Source of the DNA: Campylorhamphus procurvoides
Lineage: Eukaryota > Chordata > Aves > Passeriformes > Dendrocolaptidae
Assembly (NCBI GenBank): GCA_013396655.1
Contig: WBMV01006675.1
Span: 1,189,031-1,253,030, forward strand
Reading direction: 5' to 3'
DNA length: 64,000 nucleotides
The stretch's first letter is position 1; each line of letters begins with the position of its first letter. The notes beneath the pieces were generated by a model. That model worked only from the letters and a program-made list of their open reading frames with translations, ran no database searches and had not been told where the DNA came from. The position numbers were made by a program, and so were the translations under genes. This document shows, piece by piece, positions 1-12,911 of this stretch.

Positions 1-2132
1 ACTGAAACAATGCTACTGAGGCAGATTTTCTTTCATAATGTGGCTATTTCACGTCACAAATTAAGTACAGATGACATAATCATTGGAAAAAGTCTCATTA
101 CATGGCTAGAGTGGGATAAACAGATCGTAAATTTGAGAAAGAGCAAATATGAGATAGGTCCATTATACAGTTTACTATTACCCCAGGACAATTTAAGAAC
201 CTTTTTCTAAAGTGTAACACCTTTCTAAAATGTTACCTTTTAGCATTAACCTCAGCTGGGTCAGCAAAGAAGCCATGCCAAACAGGTTAAAGAACTACAT
301 CATTTCCCTTCTAAAAACTGGTGCCTGCTGCTCACTGATGTGCAACCCCAGCATAGACACAGTGGAAACAGTATGACATTATAGCATCTATAGGAAAAAC
401 TGTGCTTTTTAGGCAAGAAATTAATCCAGAAAAAACCTTCCAAATGAACAAGGCACCCCCAGAAAACAGCTTCTATTTTAAGCTGCACAACGTTCTGGAA
501 CTACACGTGATATTGACCATAAAGGTTATACACCACTTTCATTGATCTCAAACTCCAAAAGAAAGAATAGCACATCTTTATATTATGAGAAACATGGTCT
601 TTATTCCAATACACTATTTTCATTTTAAACAGATTACTCCTGAAGAGCCAAATGACAATCAAAAATTTGTATGTGCATTCTTCAAATTTTTGGGAATCAG
701 AAGATGCATCAACAATTACAAATAAGGCTGAACTTATCCTTCCAGAAATACCAATAGTAACTTAACAGGAATGAAACCAAAAGTGTTTTCTACGAATGAG
801 ACAAATTTTTTTCTAATTTTCTATTAGTTTTAATATTTGCAAAACAAATTAAGAATTGCAGTTCTCAGTACACATCTCAATACAGATTTCTTAATATCAG
901 TGATAAAGCGATGTTAAGAAATCAATTAACTGAAATTTTCCACGGAGAAAAAAAGGGCCGTGTGATAATAGCTTTTTTATTCCTCTTTCTGGTTACTTAA
1001 GATCAATTTAAAATTCCTGTGTGTCAGAATGCAGCCCTGTTCATGATGGATATTTGTCACTGTTGGATCAGATGCCAAACTCAAAGACACCATTGTACCC
1101 AAGTCCCTGCCAAGCTACAGTGATCAAACAGAGATACTCCAGGAATCCTCTCAACATAGAATAAAGACCAGAAGATACAAGAACCAACATTTCACATTTA
1201 ACAACAAAACAAGACATCACAAAAGTCTTTGAAAAGAAGCATATTCTATAAACAGATGCCATTGTGTGTTGCACTTAATTTTCTTCACAGTGGCTCATAG
1301 TGTTTTCGGTTTATGTTGAAAATTACGTTGATAACATGGGGATGTCTTCATGGTTTCTGAGCAGGGGAAACTAATTTCTACTGTCAGTAAAGTCCATGCT
1401 ACTGAAGTCATAGATTTGCCTCTAATTGTTTATATACACTAACTAAAAATACAGTAGAAGAAAAAAGTAAATAAAATATTGGCCTTGTCTCAAATTCGCC
1501 TTCACAAAACAAGCTGAGACAATATATGCCATGGCACTAGTCAGAAAACAGGATAGGAGGTTAACAGCTTGTATCATCATTAAAAAAATAATCTGCATAT
1601 GGAGATCATTATAGATTTGCTTACAACTTAAACAGCAGGGAAAAAAAATGCATCTAAAACAAGTTAATGAGAAACATCTGGACAGAACACACCAACAGCA
1701 ACCCTACTTGTATATGTTGTTTCACAATATATAGTAGAGACACACAGTGAAGACAATGGTGGGCAACTATCAGATACCCACCTGAAAAACCAGAGCAAAC
1801 TGGCTGTTAGAAAAAAAAGAACACACTCCACATTGCAGGGTGTGTATCTTTTAAAAGCATGCTTTGGATAATGAAAACAGTGAGTGCAATTATTCTACAG
1901 CGTTTGACTATGTGTTATTACAACAGAGACAGCAGTGTCCCAGCAAAAAAGTGCTTTCAGAATCTGTCCTTGCCCAGCAGCTTAAAACACTATTGAAAAT
2001 CTTGCACTTGGCTTGCAAGGCTGTAAAAGTAGACCAAAGAATGACTTTTAGTTCATAATGGTATATCTGGACCTACTAGCAGTCTTCCTGTAGGACAAAA
2101 GATGTACCACAGAAGATCCATGTTACACATAC
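1..2132 (-). other. TNS3: TNS3 intron, partial, downstream of the phosphatase-domain exon
   Basis: The sequence begins at the donor GTATGT (read 2132 down to 2127) and runs out of the window. I looked for the next phosphatase-domain exon (the stretch beginning roughly LNLSEKRYDL in human TNS3) and did not find it here, so it lies below position 1. The stretch is AT-rich with no recognisable repeat, RNA gene or splice-flanked open segment. Confidence 0.7.
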
Positions 2133-2304
2133 CAAGTAATTATCGCCATGTTTGGATTTGAGCATCCGGGTTACATCTTGCAGGTTGTGGAGGTAAGTTT
2201 CCTCAGAACAGCTTGCAGGGAAAGATACAGCAATAATCCGCTCTGTGATGTAAGTGAGGTCAAGTTCATAGCCTTCCTCCATAATGTGATCAAAGTCTGC
2301 ACTT
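2133..2304 (-). CDS. TNS3: TNS3 exon, start of the tensin phosphatase-like domain (172 nt)
   Basis: Reading the minus strand from 2304, the acceptor taatttcttcacag precedes the exon, and the donor after codon TTG is GTATGT. The first base completes a codon begun in the previous exon; 57 codons follow, ending in phase 0. The peptide runs SADFDHI, then [40 protein letters not shown] and [10 protein letters not shown]. This is the N-terminal beta-strand and helix region of the tensin PTEN-like domain, just before the segment leading to the catalytic-like P-loop, which is not in the window. In human TNS3 the Met at 2282 is the annotated initiator as I recall it; here the frame stays open upstream of it, with seven codons SADFDHI inside the same exon. 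The exon can therefore serve both a short form starting at this Met and a longer form with an N-terminal extension. Identity to TNS3 is very strong; the boundary calls are firm. Confidence 0.94.
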
Positions 2305-3704
2305 CTGTGAAGAAATTAGATATGGCAGTTCACAGCAAAGCAGCCAAGAACAAATGTAGCATATTAATGGGAAGAAACTGCAACCTGGAACTCCAACAGT
2401 CAAGCATCGGATGTTTCCAATAATTTCATTACAATTACAACTCATTAAATGCCTATGGAGCTCAAATTATTCAGTTCTGGACAAAATGGAGTCAGCCAAA
2501 CACCAGAGTTCTTCACATCAAAACCATAGCAAAAAAATCCAGCAACCAGTAATGTGGAAAAGTAATAAAATGAATATGAGCACTTTTGGCAAATACTAGC
2601 ACAAGAAATCGGGAGTTAAACAGAAAACTTGTAGGTACTTATGTCTGCACACATCTCTGAAAATGCTTTACAAGCTGGTAGATTCACCAGTGCTCTGTAA
2701 AACACTGCAGATCTTGAAATCCGCTCTGAGTAACACTGAAGTGAATCTAAAACCAGTCCCTGAACTGCAATAGATACGAATATAAACCAATTAATTTCAC
2801 AGGTTAGTCTACAGATGCTGTTTACTCTAACTTTTCCTTCTTTTCCAGCTTAAGGGCACAACCAGGCACCTTACCTTGTCCTTCTCAATGAAATAATCAG
2901 AATACTATAGTTGTTAAATTAAAAGTAAGCTCAGCAAATATGCCCAGTGGTTTCCTCAGATTATAAAAATGGTACTTGCATAGTAGGTCCTTTCTTGCAG
3001 AAGACTGAACTCACAGAAATCACAAGCACAAACAACAAACACACCACAGCTGGATGTGACACTCTACATAATATATGAAAGAAATACTTGCCGTGATACT
3101 TTGTCACAACTGAGAGCAGAGTTCTTCGAAGCACTGCTGGAATTCTGCAACAAAGAAAGCAGAGCACTCAATCCTGAAGCTTACTTGCTGTCACTAATGT
3201 CAACGTTTCTGCCTTTTTTCCTCGTTTATTATGCTAACTAAATCTATAACAAGAGGATACCAGGGGATCATTGCCCTGTGTTTTGAGTGCAAACACTGGT
3301 TTATGGCCAGGTTATGTCTAACTCTCTATGACCTCTTCCAACTCATTATTGCCAGAGAAGTCTTTTGTGCTCTTCTTGGTAACTGCATTAAGATTAGAGA
3401 AAACATAATGGTCTTTGAGAAGATGAAAGTTGAATTTTTGTGTAAACCTGCAAAAGCAAGTTCCTCTCAACTGATTTCCTTATGGCAATATCAAAATATA
3501 TACTCAATATATTCCTGTATCATATTCCTGAGAATTTACTGTGTAGTAGTTTATTTTTGTAGTTCCACTTGTTCAGTAATAGCAACTATTCATGAAAAAG
3601 CATAAAAATATTCTCCTTCACCAACCTTAGTAAAAGGAAAAAAAAAGACAGCTATACTAACATTCAATAAAAATAATTCACTTTACAACTTTACATTTAG
3701 CTAT

Positions 3705-3780
3705 GTCTATATATATATTTTTCAGCTTTGTATATATATTACTTTATATATTTTTTAAATTTATATAGTATATATTTACT
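3705..3780. repeat. AT-rich low-complexity block
   Basis: Consists almost wholly of A and T with short TA dinucleotide runs (tatatatata at the start, tatatatatta in the middle). It is low-complexity intronic sequence with no coding content. Confidence 0.6.
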
Positions 3781-6700
3781 TTGGCAGTTAGATATGTATC
3801 ATGCATTTTTATACAGAAAATAAGATGTTCAATTTAATATCATGCATCAGGAACTCCACAGGTGAAAGAGTATTTACTCCTATCCCTATCCTGAATTTAT
3901 ACTTAATATACAGAAAAACACATATTAAAGCTTATTTAGATTAAGGAGAAGATTTGAAAAGGTGATAAACCCTATCTATTTTGGCACACACCTGGCAAGT
4001 ATTCCCAAACCAAATAAACTGTGTTTGAAAGGAAGAGGCCTTACAACCTTCCAAGAAGTGATGCTGTATATCAAAATCTGGGAATAGTTAAGACATACAA
4101 GAATGCAAGTGGCACATTTCCTTTCAGAATTTCTGAAAGTGAACCATTCTGGCAAATTTTAAAGCACAGCTGATGGATAAGATGCACCTCAGGTAAGTCC
4201 CAGTTTCACTAGTTCTTATCTTAGACAACAGAAAATGAGGAAACTTCATGGGATTTTCAGCCTCTTTTTACACAATCCTTTCTTAGAATTTTACAGGCTG
4301 TAGGTAATACACCACGGGTGCCAAAACAAGTAAATTACTATAACTGAAATTCAAGACATAGCTTTTGGCATGTTTTGTTTTTGTAACCAGAAAGCAACTA
4401 GCATCATGACCCTCCCTCCACTTCCTTGGTCGCTGTTGGTTGCACAGATGCATTGCTTAAGAAGTACTTCCACCATTTAATAAAAATTATATGACTGAGC
4501 CTCCATGCAATCTGAATAATTAATCATTTAAAAGCTTCCTCTGGTAAGAAAAGGAGTGATAAAACCATTCCCTGTTGCACACTGTTGTGCCATATAAACT
4601 AGGATGACTAAACCTAGCAGCATTCATAGGCATACGAACAATAACATAATTGACACCACTAGCAAAAAGAAACCCTGCTAGTGAGATATGTATTTACTCG
4701 CATGCATGCCATGTCACTTCTTGAAATACACAGTACTGTATACTCTTTCCTGCTCTCCATACAAAAATGAATAGTCCTGACAACTTCCACAATTCAACAA
4801 CTGGTACAACTTAAAATTTTAACTGATATATTTATATTTTTATACTTGTAAGCAATCAGTGTTTTAGGCTGTATTATAGACACTTGAAGGAAACAGAAAC
4901 TTCTTTTCAAACAACACTGGTAATCTGAAAGAACTCTTCTTTCAATATCTCATCTCTCTATCAGGTTGCGTTGTATTGTCTCAAATAGCTACAATATTCT
5001 TCTGTCTATCATTATGGGTACACTTTTATACAGAAACTGGGCAGTTCCCAAAATCAACAGAACTCTGCCATCTTCAAAAGATACTTTGATTCGGACCATG
5101 AAACTTCCCATTGCCTATCTATGGTGCACAAAACTTACGTAACAAATTTTACTTAAACCTTCACAAGGTCTCAATCACCTTGTATTTACATGTTGGCTAC
5201 AGCCAATGACTGACTAGCAAATGGACAGTCAAGGGCACACATCCCTTTTCCTGCATGCCCTCTAGGTTATAGCCCCTTCCTCCTCTTTTCCACAGCTTGA
5301 TTCTCTTCCAGCTGGCAATGCATTCTTTTTTATTTTTTCTTTTTACTAATTCTCAGTGACTACACCATTAATTTTCCCCCTCACAGCTAAAACATTTAGC
5401 AAAATTCAACAAACATATGACACATGAGTTACTACAGAGGCAAAATGGTTACTGAAAAAGCTTTTTAAAGATTTGATGACATATATACACACACTCCTAC
5501 AACATGCTCTTATTACTAATAAGTGTTCCAGCATTTCTCACAACAGGCAACCCCAAAACATGAGCTATATCCTACCATGCTTCTGACTGAATTCTGGTTT
5601 TGATTGACTATTAAACCTATTTCAGACTTCTGTGACTGCCTCTCTGGGCTTTTATCCTAATATTTCTGTGTGGTTTCAAGGTCATTTCACTGCTAAGAAA
5701 GGATTCTTTTTCATTCTGGACCAAGTCATACACACCTACCATCAGAGCATAAGTTTAACCGAGCAGAGGATTCAATAGCACAGGGCAGACCATCCACAAA
5801 GGTAAATCATCTCCATCCAAGTAAAGAAGAAAAAAAAACAAAACACAACACTGTTTTCTGCCTTGCTGCACACTGGAGGAACAATAGCAAAACATTTGGC
5901 TAATCTTCCAAGACAGCAAATACCATCTGGCATCTCCCAGGATGGACAATTTCCCAGAAAATCTTACCAAACTAGGTACTATTTTCATTTCTTGCCAGCC
6001 AACAGCAGTAAAGAAGATGAAGGGGAATGCAAAACAGTGGCTCAGAATGGGGTGTTTAAACACATCTGGCTAAAATTTAGAGTTGTAACTAGGATAGGTT
6101 CAGTGAAACTGGTGCTTCATATGCTGCCAGTAGGACAGACCTGCGATTATTCTTCTACGAGTTTCTCCCCGTGATTCCTGTTCCCCTGCTTCCCTGGGAC
6201 TGCCTGTCATATGAGAAACAGTTTTCAAAACAGAAAACACCTTCTATTCACCTATCCATTCAGTTCTAAGGAATTTTCATATTCCAATCAAACAGATCAA
6301 TCCTGAACAATAACACATAGAAGTTATCCCTAAGAGGCAACTGCAAGGAGCCTTTTTGTCAAATTTAGCTGTAGCTGTATGGAAGCCAGCAGGGGGAAGC
6401 AATTGCTTCTCAAAAGACAACCATCTTCTCACCAGTCACAGAATTGCACTAACAAGCAAATTCCTTGTATCCATGGTACTGTGTCATTACCTTTTTCCAG
6501 TAAAAAGTCAAGCCATGCAACTCTTTCCTTTGACATCCTCCTTACTGCTTCTTTTACCACTGTTGGCTCCTGCATCTATGTCCTGGATTCATCACAGAGC
6601 TTGTTATTCCAACCTTCTCAAAAATTCAGTCCTCAGGCATGATACAGAAGCTAAAGAACAGTCCGATACTTAATTCTACATAATTATCACCACGTCAAAA

Positions 6701-8370
6701 CAGTCACTAGACCTAAGTTACCCGGCACAGCCTGCTGTCAATGGAAGCACAGACAGTGGGCTAAACAGCCCAATTAAACTAAAGCACAGCTTGAACAAAA
6801 CAGACTTTTGAGACCAGCTCCATTTATTCACCTTCTGACACCAAAGATGGCAAACTTGCTCATGGATTACCTGGCCTGCCTCAAATGGCAAGTTTGTGCT
6901 TGTCCCATGCAGCACACAGCATTTCATACCTTTACAATCTTCCTTCGAGTCACTCCACAGCTGCAGAGCAAAACCGTGACAAGGGGACAGTACAGGCCAT
7001 CTCCCACTGTGTGGCACAGAGGTGGCCATTGAGACAACTTCTCCACAAGTTCAGAAATAGAAGGAATAAGAAATAACCTTTCTGCTAAATCTCATATGAT
7101 GAAAGGCTGACTGTCAAGGAAAGAAATGGGGACTATCAAGTAAAAAATAATGCCTGCAAAAAAAAAAAATCCTATCTGTAAAAAAAAAAATCATGTATCT
7201 TATAGCAAGATGATCATCCACAACTTTTACAAGAACTGAAAAAGGAAACTTGGGTTACAACCAGTAGGCTTACACACTTCACAGGCTAAAGTCCTCTGTG
7301 GTAGAGTGTCAGAAAGCAGAAAGATTATGAAAAGGACAAAGGGTAAAGGGAGATCAGTTTTTCCCCCGATAAATTCATTTGCATTTCAGCAGTGTACTGA
7401 ATTACTACGTTATATATAACAGCTCTAGAAAAATAAATAAATCAAAAACCTAGTAGGTAAACTATTAGTTTCCAATACTAAAGTAAAACTAGACATGGGG
7501 GCTACACATGGGCTTAGAAATACCAGGTGGGATAATGACTTGCCCCTTCTGAGACTAGACTCAAAGACAGGCTAAGGAAGTCAAATGAAAAATCATTCCA
7601 TTGCCTTTCCCAAGGCCTTACTCCTGGCATTGAACTATACTATAATAATACCATACCTGCTTAAAAGCTATCTCAGCAGAATATAAGAAATACTGGTTTC
7701 AAGGACTGGGTTGTCTTAACGAGCTGAAACAGTTGTACATGAACTATACATATGTTCCTACAAGAACAGCCCTGCTGAAAACTCAGGGCTCCAGGATCTG
7801 ACATGCATTCATGCAGCTCATCTGTTTCTCTCCTCGAGTCCTTCCTGAATGAGAGTATTAACAGGTACAAGGATCAATGAGTAGAAACTACAACTACCTG
7901 AAACGTAAATCAGTGACTAATCTGTGACTTAAAGGTATCTGGACATATTTTGAAAGAATGACATTGATCTATTTGGAATGTAAGTATTTTATTTTATTTT
8001 TTATTTTTACATTGCTATAAGCATCAGAAAATTTCATTAGCTAATCCTCATTTTACACAGCTTTTAATTAGCTGATGAAACTCTTTTCCACACAATTGCT
8101 TATCATTCAAGCACCATAAATAAGTACACGAGAGACTGATCAGCAGGAGACATTAATACATTTGAATCAAATTTGTAATGTATTTTCATTCCCCAAGCCA
8201 CGGACAGGAATCAGAAGAAATTCTGGAACCTATTCTAAGGCACACTGTAACAGTTCTACACAGCCCTACACTGCAGAAAAAGGCAGGGCAGTGAACTGCA
8301 ATGATAGTTGGACTACTCCACATGATAATTCCTACTGACACAGTGAGGTAAGTTTGGATGTTTTGGATGA

Positions 8371-8403
8371 GAACCAGAATTTGTACACCAGAACCAGAAT
8401 TTG
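8371..8403. repeat. Short direct duplication, period 20
   Basis: The 13-mer gaaccagaatttg occurs at 8371-8383 and again at 8391-8403, separated by tacacca. This looks like a small local duplication within the intron. Confidence 0.7.
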
Positions 8404-11400
8404 GTCTCTGGCTTTAGAATGATTCCTAGTGCAGAAAAGATTAATGCCTTGTAAATACAAATGTCTCTATGCTACTGTGTATCCATTGCTTAGTAAATAT
8501 TAAAAATTAATGAAAAATATTTTTTGAAGTTCACTCTGCAGAAGAGATCAATCATTTGTACTGCAAACAGCTATTTGTTTGAGTGCAGATTTTAGTTGTG
8601 TATGCTCTGTTCCAAAAAAATCATTATCTGTTCCCCCTGTTTTTGTAACAGCAAGAGTTCAGACAGATGTGCCCTTTGCAGCGTCTGCAGAAGTGATAAA
8701 TCCCAGCTTACCTTCTCTCTGCCAAAACCTACCCTGACTCTTAGCTCCTGGCAAAGCTGCTCCCATGATTCTTTCCTATCACGTTTCAGCCAAAACAGGC
8801 CAGGCTTCTTTAAACAAGTTCACTGCAGGGTTTTGTAATCCAGCTCATTTTTATCAAGTTTGTGGGGCACTTGGATATGGTGTTCTATCTACCAATCTGC
8901 CACAGCAACAAAGAACCAATCAAGGCAGAAAGATCACCTTCCAACTCACTTAGATTGAAGAAAGCAGCCCTGCTCACAGCTTGAAAGCTTCTGATACCGC
9001 TGGGTTGTCTATCCAACCTTTGCTCTTTTCTTAAAAAATTGAAATTCGTAACAAGGAGAAGGCACATGGTACATTTTCGCTACTAAGGACCCTTTAGAAG
9101 AAAATAATGCATAAAAAGTCATTACTCAAGTGAGAATGGGGCATAATTGGTCTCTTACTTAAATGTAAAATTAAGGTATACCTACTCACACTTGGAAAAC
9201 CATGCTTTTGAAGCCTTAGCTCTAGGATGTCTCAAGACAAGGCGTTTACACAAAGCTTTGTGAGGCATCTAGAGCTAACCAGTGCTATTGTCTGTTGCAG
9301 ACACAGAGCAAGAGCGTACCTACCCAGGTGAGTTAGTTGTGTCAACACTGAAATGACTGTGTTCCACCACAAATCCATGGAGAAACTTCCTATATCCATA
9401 TTTAACTATTACTACATTAAGTGTTAGGTAAGGAGTTTACTTCAGCTGACTAAACACATGTGCTCCAGTTCTGGTTGTAGCATAGTTTTATAATTGCACT
9501 AGAGCTCTGAAACAGCTACCTGAATGAATACTATCCACAGGCAATGTAATTAAGCACAACAGATAATTCACACCTACCACATGGTGAGGCTCTGTACCAG
9601 TACTACATGCCATGACCCATGGCACCTAACACAAAGCTCCTGTGTGTGCACTTTACTTCATAACTCCATAAATAGTGCACAGTGGAATGAAGTAAATGTG
9701 GTGATGGAGGGAAAGACATCAGAGTAAATCTGCATTTCTCTCTCCGAGTTAAGATGCATGAGATGAAAACTGAAGTGAACTTTCACCAAAAATTTAGCAC
9801 CCTGTTAACTAACAGAAAATTATGTGTGCACAATTCTTGGATAAAAAGTGACAGAAACACTTCTGCCAGCCTTTAGTTGAAACTAGAAGCTTAATTTATT
9901 TGTTTTCAATATGTTAATATTAAGAATAAAATAATATTCCAGTCCATATGGGCATGAGGAAGCCCTCTAAATGCAAGAAAATGTACTTCTGGCTTCCTAA
10001 GTAAGAATGTACTATTCATGCCTCAGAGCTATCCCAAACACTAGAACTAAGCAAACAAAATTTTGAATTCTAGGTAGTGTCAGAACCAAGCCAAACTCTC
10101 TTGGCTGATGTTTACACAGCTTTCCTATAAAGCAGTAAGGGTTGGTGCTAGAAATATTCCATTAGCAGTCACATTGCCAAGAAAAAGCAAGAGAGAGGGT
10201 CTTTCCTGATTCAGATGCCATGAAATAAGATGCAATGGATAGAGAGGAAGAGAGAAGAAATCTCAGAGACACAACACGGTCAGGCAGGTTAAAGCACTCT
10301 CTTCCAATTTAGTTAATAAACAAAAAGAACAAACATGGCACAAATTCAGAAGAAAAAGAAAGCAGGAAGACAAGGCATGCCCCTCCCATTAGCACCACAC
10401 GGACAGAACCAGAGCTGCAAAAGCCTAGCCCAGGCAATGGCTGCATCTAGCCCCACTGTCTGGACACAGCATTTTATGAATCCCCCAGCCTTGCAGCTTT
10501 ACACCTCCTCTTTTTTCCAAATAGGAATAGGTGTTCCTATCACTGTGTTTTGGACTGGACCTTTCTTCTGCACCTCATCCATGTCATCCTTCACTCCTGG
10601 GGTATACTGGTCCACAGAAAGTAACTACAAACAATTTCAGGAAACTTGCTAGTGGTCAAATAATAATCAATGAAAAATGCAATAAGACAAAAGGCACAGC
10701 TGAAAAAACATTGCTTGCCATTAAGGCTGTGCACAAGATATTGCATGTATAGAAAAAAAACAAACCAAGAAACACATGATCTTGGCTTGCGCCGTAAGTA
10801 ACCAGTGCAAACAGAAAACCCACCAAAATATTCAGATATAACACAACGATGCTAAATTTTTCAACTAGCAACTGAAAATAATCTGCAATTATTTTCCTCA
10901 CAACGTAACTCATATTGCTTCATGTTTGTTACACTAGAAGCAGCTGTCAAAAACAATTATTCACATACAGAAAACTAAGAACTTTGCTATTTTCTGACAT
11001 TTTATAGTTAATTTTTCTGGATAAGAAAGTGAACAGTGAACTGAAAGGTGAAACAATCATGTCCCTAGTCATTTTAGCTGGTTTCATACTCAAATATATT
11101 CCAGCAATTAGAAACAACTCTAATTTTACTAGAACAGTGTGAATGATAGCACAGATCCAGGCACAGAGGTACCATTGAAGAAAAACATTTACTGCCAGCC
11201 CAAGCAAACAAACTATACTGTTAATGTGAATGTCTCCCATGTCCATGGGTAGCCCAGGATCAGAACTCTTCACAGCCTGCACAGAGTGGTACCAGCAAAG
11301 CCTGCAGCACTGAACCTTGGGTGGGATCACAAAAGAAATGGAATGCACACAGGACTAACACTGGGCAACAGACGCTCATTAATTGCAATAGCGAGCTGTG

Positions 11401-12045
11401 CTGGAACCAAAAAAGGGATCGGTGAAGACCATGGGCATCCTGCAAGTCTTTTCCTCTGCCCCTTTTTAAATTCTAAACTCATTTTCACAGTAGTGAATCA
11501 AATATCTGCATCACAGTTGCCTACTAACAGATAGTTAACTATAGGCATTCTCCCATGATTTATTTAGAAATCCACAAAACTTGACATCTCTCTTAAGAGG
11601 TAGCTCTGAAGGACTTCAAAAAGTTGTCTTCTTTGTCTTACTTATTTCACAGAGATCATGTTAAAAGTGTACTTATAAATGCCACAATACAAGAACTACT
11701 ATTCTTCTTGCTGAAAAAAAAAATCTCTTCACTTTCTGTACTCTTCTGAATACAATTCAGTCTATGAATACTTTAATATTTCTCTTTACTTCTTGCCTGC
11801 TTAATTTAAAAATAAGAAATGCAGAGGTCATTTCATTGTTCCTGGATAAACGCAAGGGCGAAAAAAAAACATTAATTATCCTAATCAGAGGCTAATTTCA
11901 CACAGTACAGAAATCAAAGTACGTACTTTGAAAATGGTTAACAGTGGATGCTTTGTGAAGATGTAATAAAAATAAGCAGCCACAAACAGAAAAATAAATC
12001 AGGTTAAGTAAAAGAAAAAGGAATAAATGAAATGGAATTACTTAC

Positions 12046-12087
12046 ACTTCTGGTTACATGATTTTTAACCACATCGGAGTTATTAGC
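12046..12087 (-). CDS. TNS3: TNS3 exon linking C1 finger and phosphatase domain (42 nt microexon)
   Basis: On the minus strand the acceptor cttttcttcttttgcag ends at 12088 and the donor GTAAGT begins at 12045. The 42 nt are an exact 14 codons, ANNSDVVKNHVTRS, in phase 0 on both sides. In TNS2 the equivalent stretch after the C1 finger (EL-RRNTAPVRRIEHLGS) has the same length and position, so I place this as the linker between the zinc finger and the phosphatase domain. The donor has T rather than G as the last exon base but is otherwise consensus. Because both phases are 0, the exon can be skipped without shifting frame relative to the 39-nt exon. It does not join in frame to the 172-nt exon at 2304, so another exon is needed between them. 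It was too short to appear as an ORF and was found from its splice sites and frame. Confidence 0.72.
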
Positions 12088-12911
12088 CTGCAAAAGAAGA
12101 AAAGTTAACAAAACTGACTTTAATTTTCCAGATAGTTTAACTACATTATAAGAAATCCCCTCCTAACATATTCATACAACAATTAACAACAACAAAATCA
12201 TTCAGAAGTACATATTCATTCTACAGTACTAGCAAGCAAACTACCTTTCCAACAGATGTGAAAAACTAATTGATTTTGCATTATCATTCTGCATATTCAG
12301 GTCTTGTAAGATGGCACTCAGCAACTGAAAGTGCATAATGCAAACTACAATACACATAGAGATGCACACTTAACCACATATGCCCTTTCGCATTTTTTCC
12401 CAATCTCTCATTTAATGCTTTTTCATGAAAACATATGGGTACCCATTTCATGGGTATGAATGAACTGCCAAAAATTTTCTGTAGGTACTGTGCAAAAAAA
12501 AAAAACCTGTTCAAGGCTTTAAAACACAATAAATTGCATCAACAAACCTTTTAAAAGAAATGAGCCAAGCCCTTACTACAAAAATCTAGCATGAATCACC
12601 AGAAGTACAGCATTCCAGCATTACATTTGTTTTTATTGATGACTACAATCAGCATGAAATCAAAGCAATGTAACAGGGAACTACAGCAGTAAAACTGTGC
12701 AAGAAAAAAAAAAGTCAAAATGTTCGCTTAAGACTTCAACAAAGCCAAGATTTGGCTTTTAACAAGAGCAGAGATCCTAGATTAAGGATTTTATAATTTG
12801 GATTTAGAATGGGAGAATAACAGAAGTATTTCACCTTGATAAACACTCAAAATGAGAACATAAAGTAACACTAGAACTAAGTGCTGTAGGTTAGCTAAGA
12901 CTGCACTTAAC

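Larger units (their letters stand above)
2305..12045 (-). other. TNS3: TNS3 intron or introns between the phosphatase exon and the 42-nt exon
   Basis: About 9.7 kb, AT-rich, with no interspersed repeat that I recognise. It holds A-runs near 7159-7190, an AT-rich block at 3705-3780 (tatata-rich) and a 20-nt direct duplication at 8371-8403. Phase arithmetic says at least one more coding exon of 3n+2 nt may be hidden here. I scanned minus-strand donors of the GTAAG, GTGAG and GTATG type and found only weak candidates: 17 nt ending at a strong donor near 8709, 11 nt ending near 7653 and 30 nt ending near 2876. None has both a good polypyrimidine tract and tensin-like sequence. Confidence 0.6.

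Noticed and set aside
2876..2905. 30-nt minus-strand segment with donor GTAAGG and open frame YSDYFIEKDK
   Set aside because: Its length (3n) cannot repair the phase gap before the 2304 exon, and the acceptor tract is weak.
4170..4192. Plus-strand 23-nt segment ending in a perfect CAG/GTAAGT donor
   Set aside because: The acceptor is poor (A-rich before cacag) and no partner exons were found; isolated strong donors are expected by chance.
7272..7293. 22-nt minus-strand segment with a strong pyrimidine-rich acceptor and GTAAGC donor
   Set aside because: Gives the wrong phase for the main acceptor of the 2304 exon; it would need the internal alternative acceptor and yields no tensin-like sequence.
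10947..11348. 133-codon minus-strand frame, including a splice-flanked 48-nt segment ending at 10966
   Set aside because: The segment has a good acceptor and a GTATGT donor but contains a stop (TAA) in the phase required after the 42-nt exon; the wider frame is hydrophobic without similarity.
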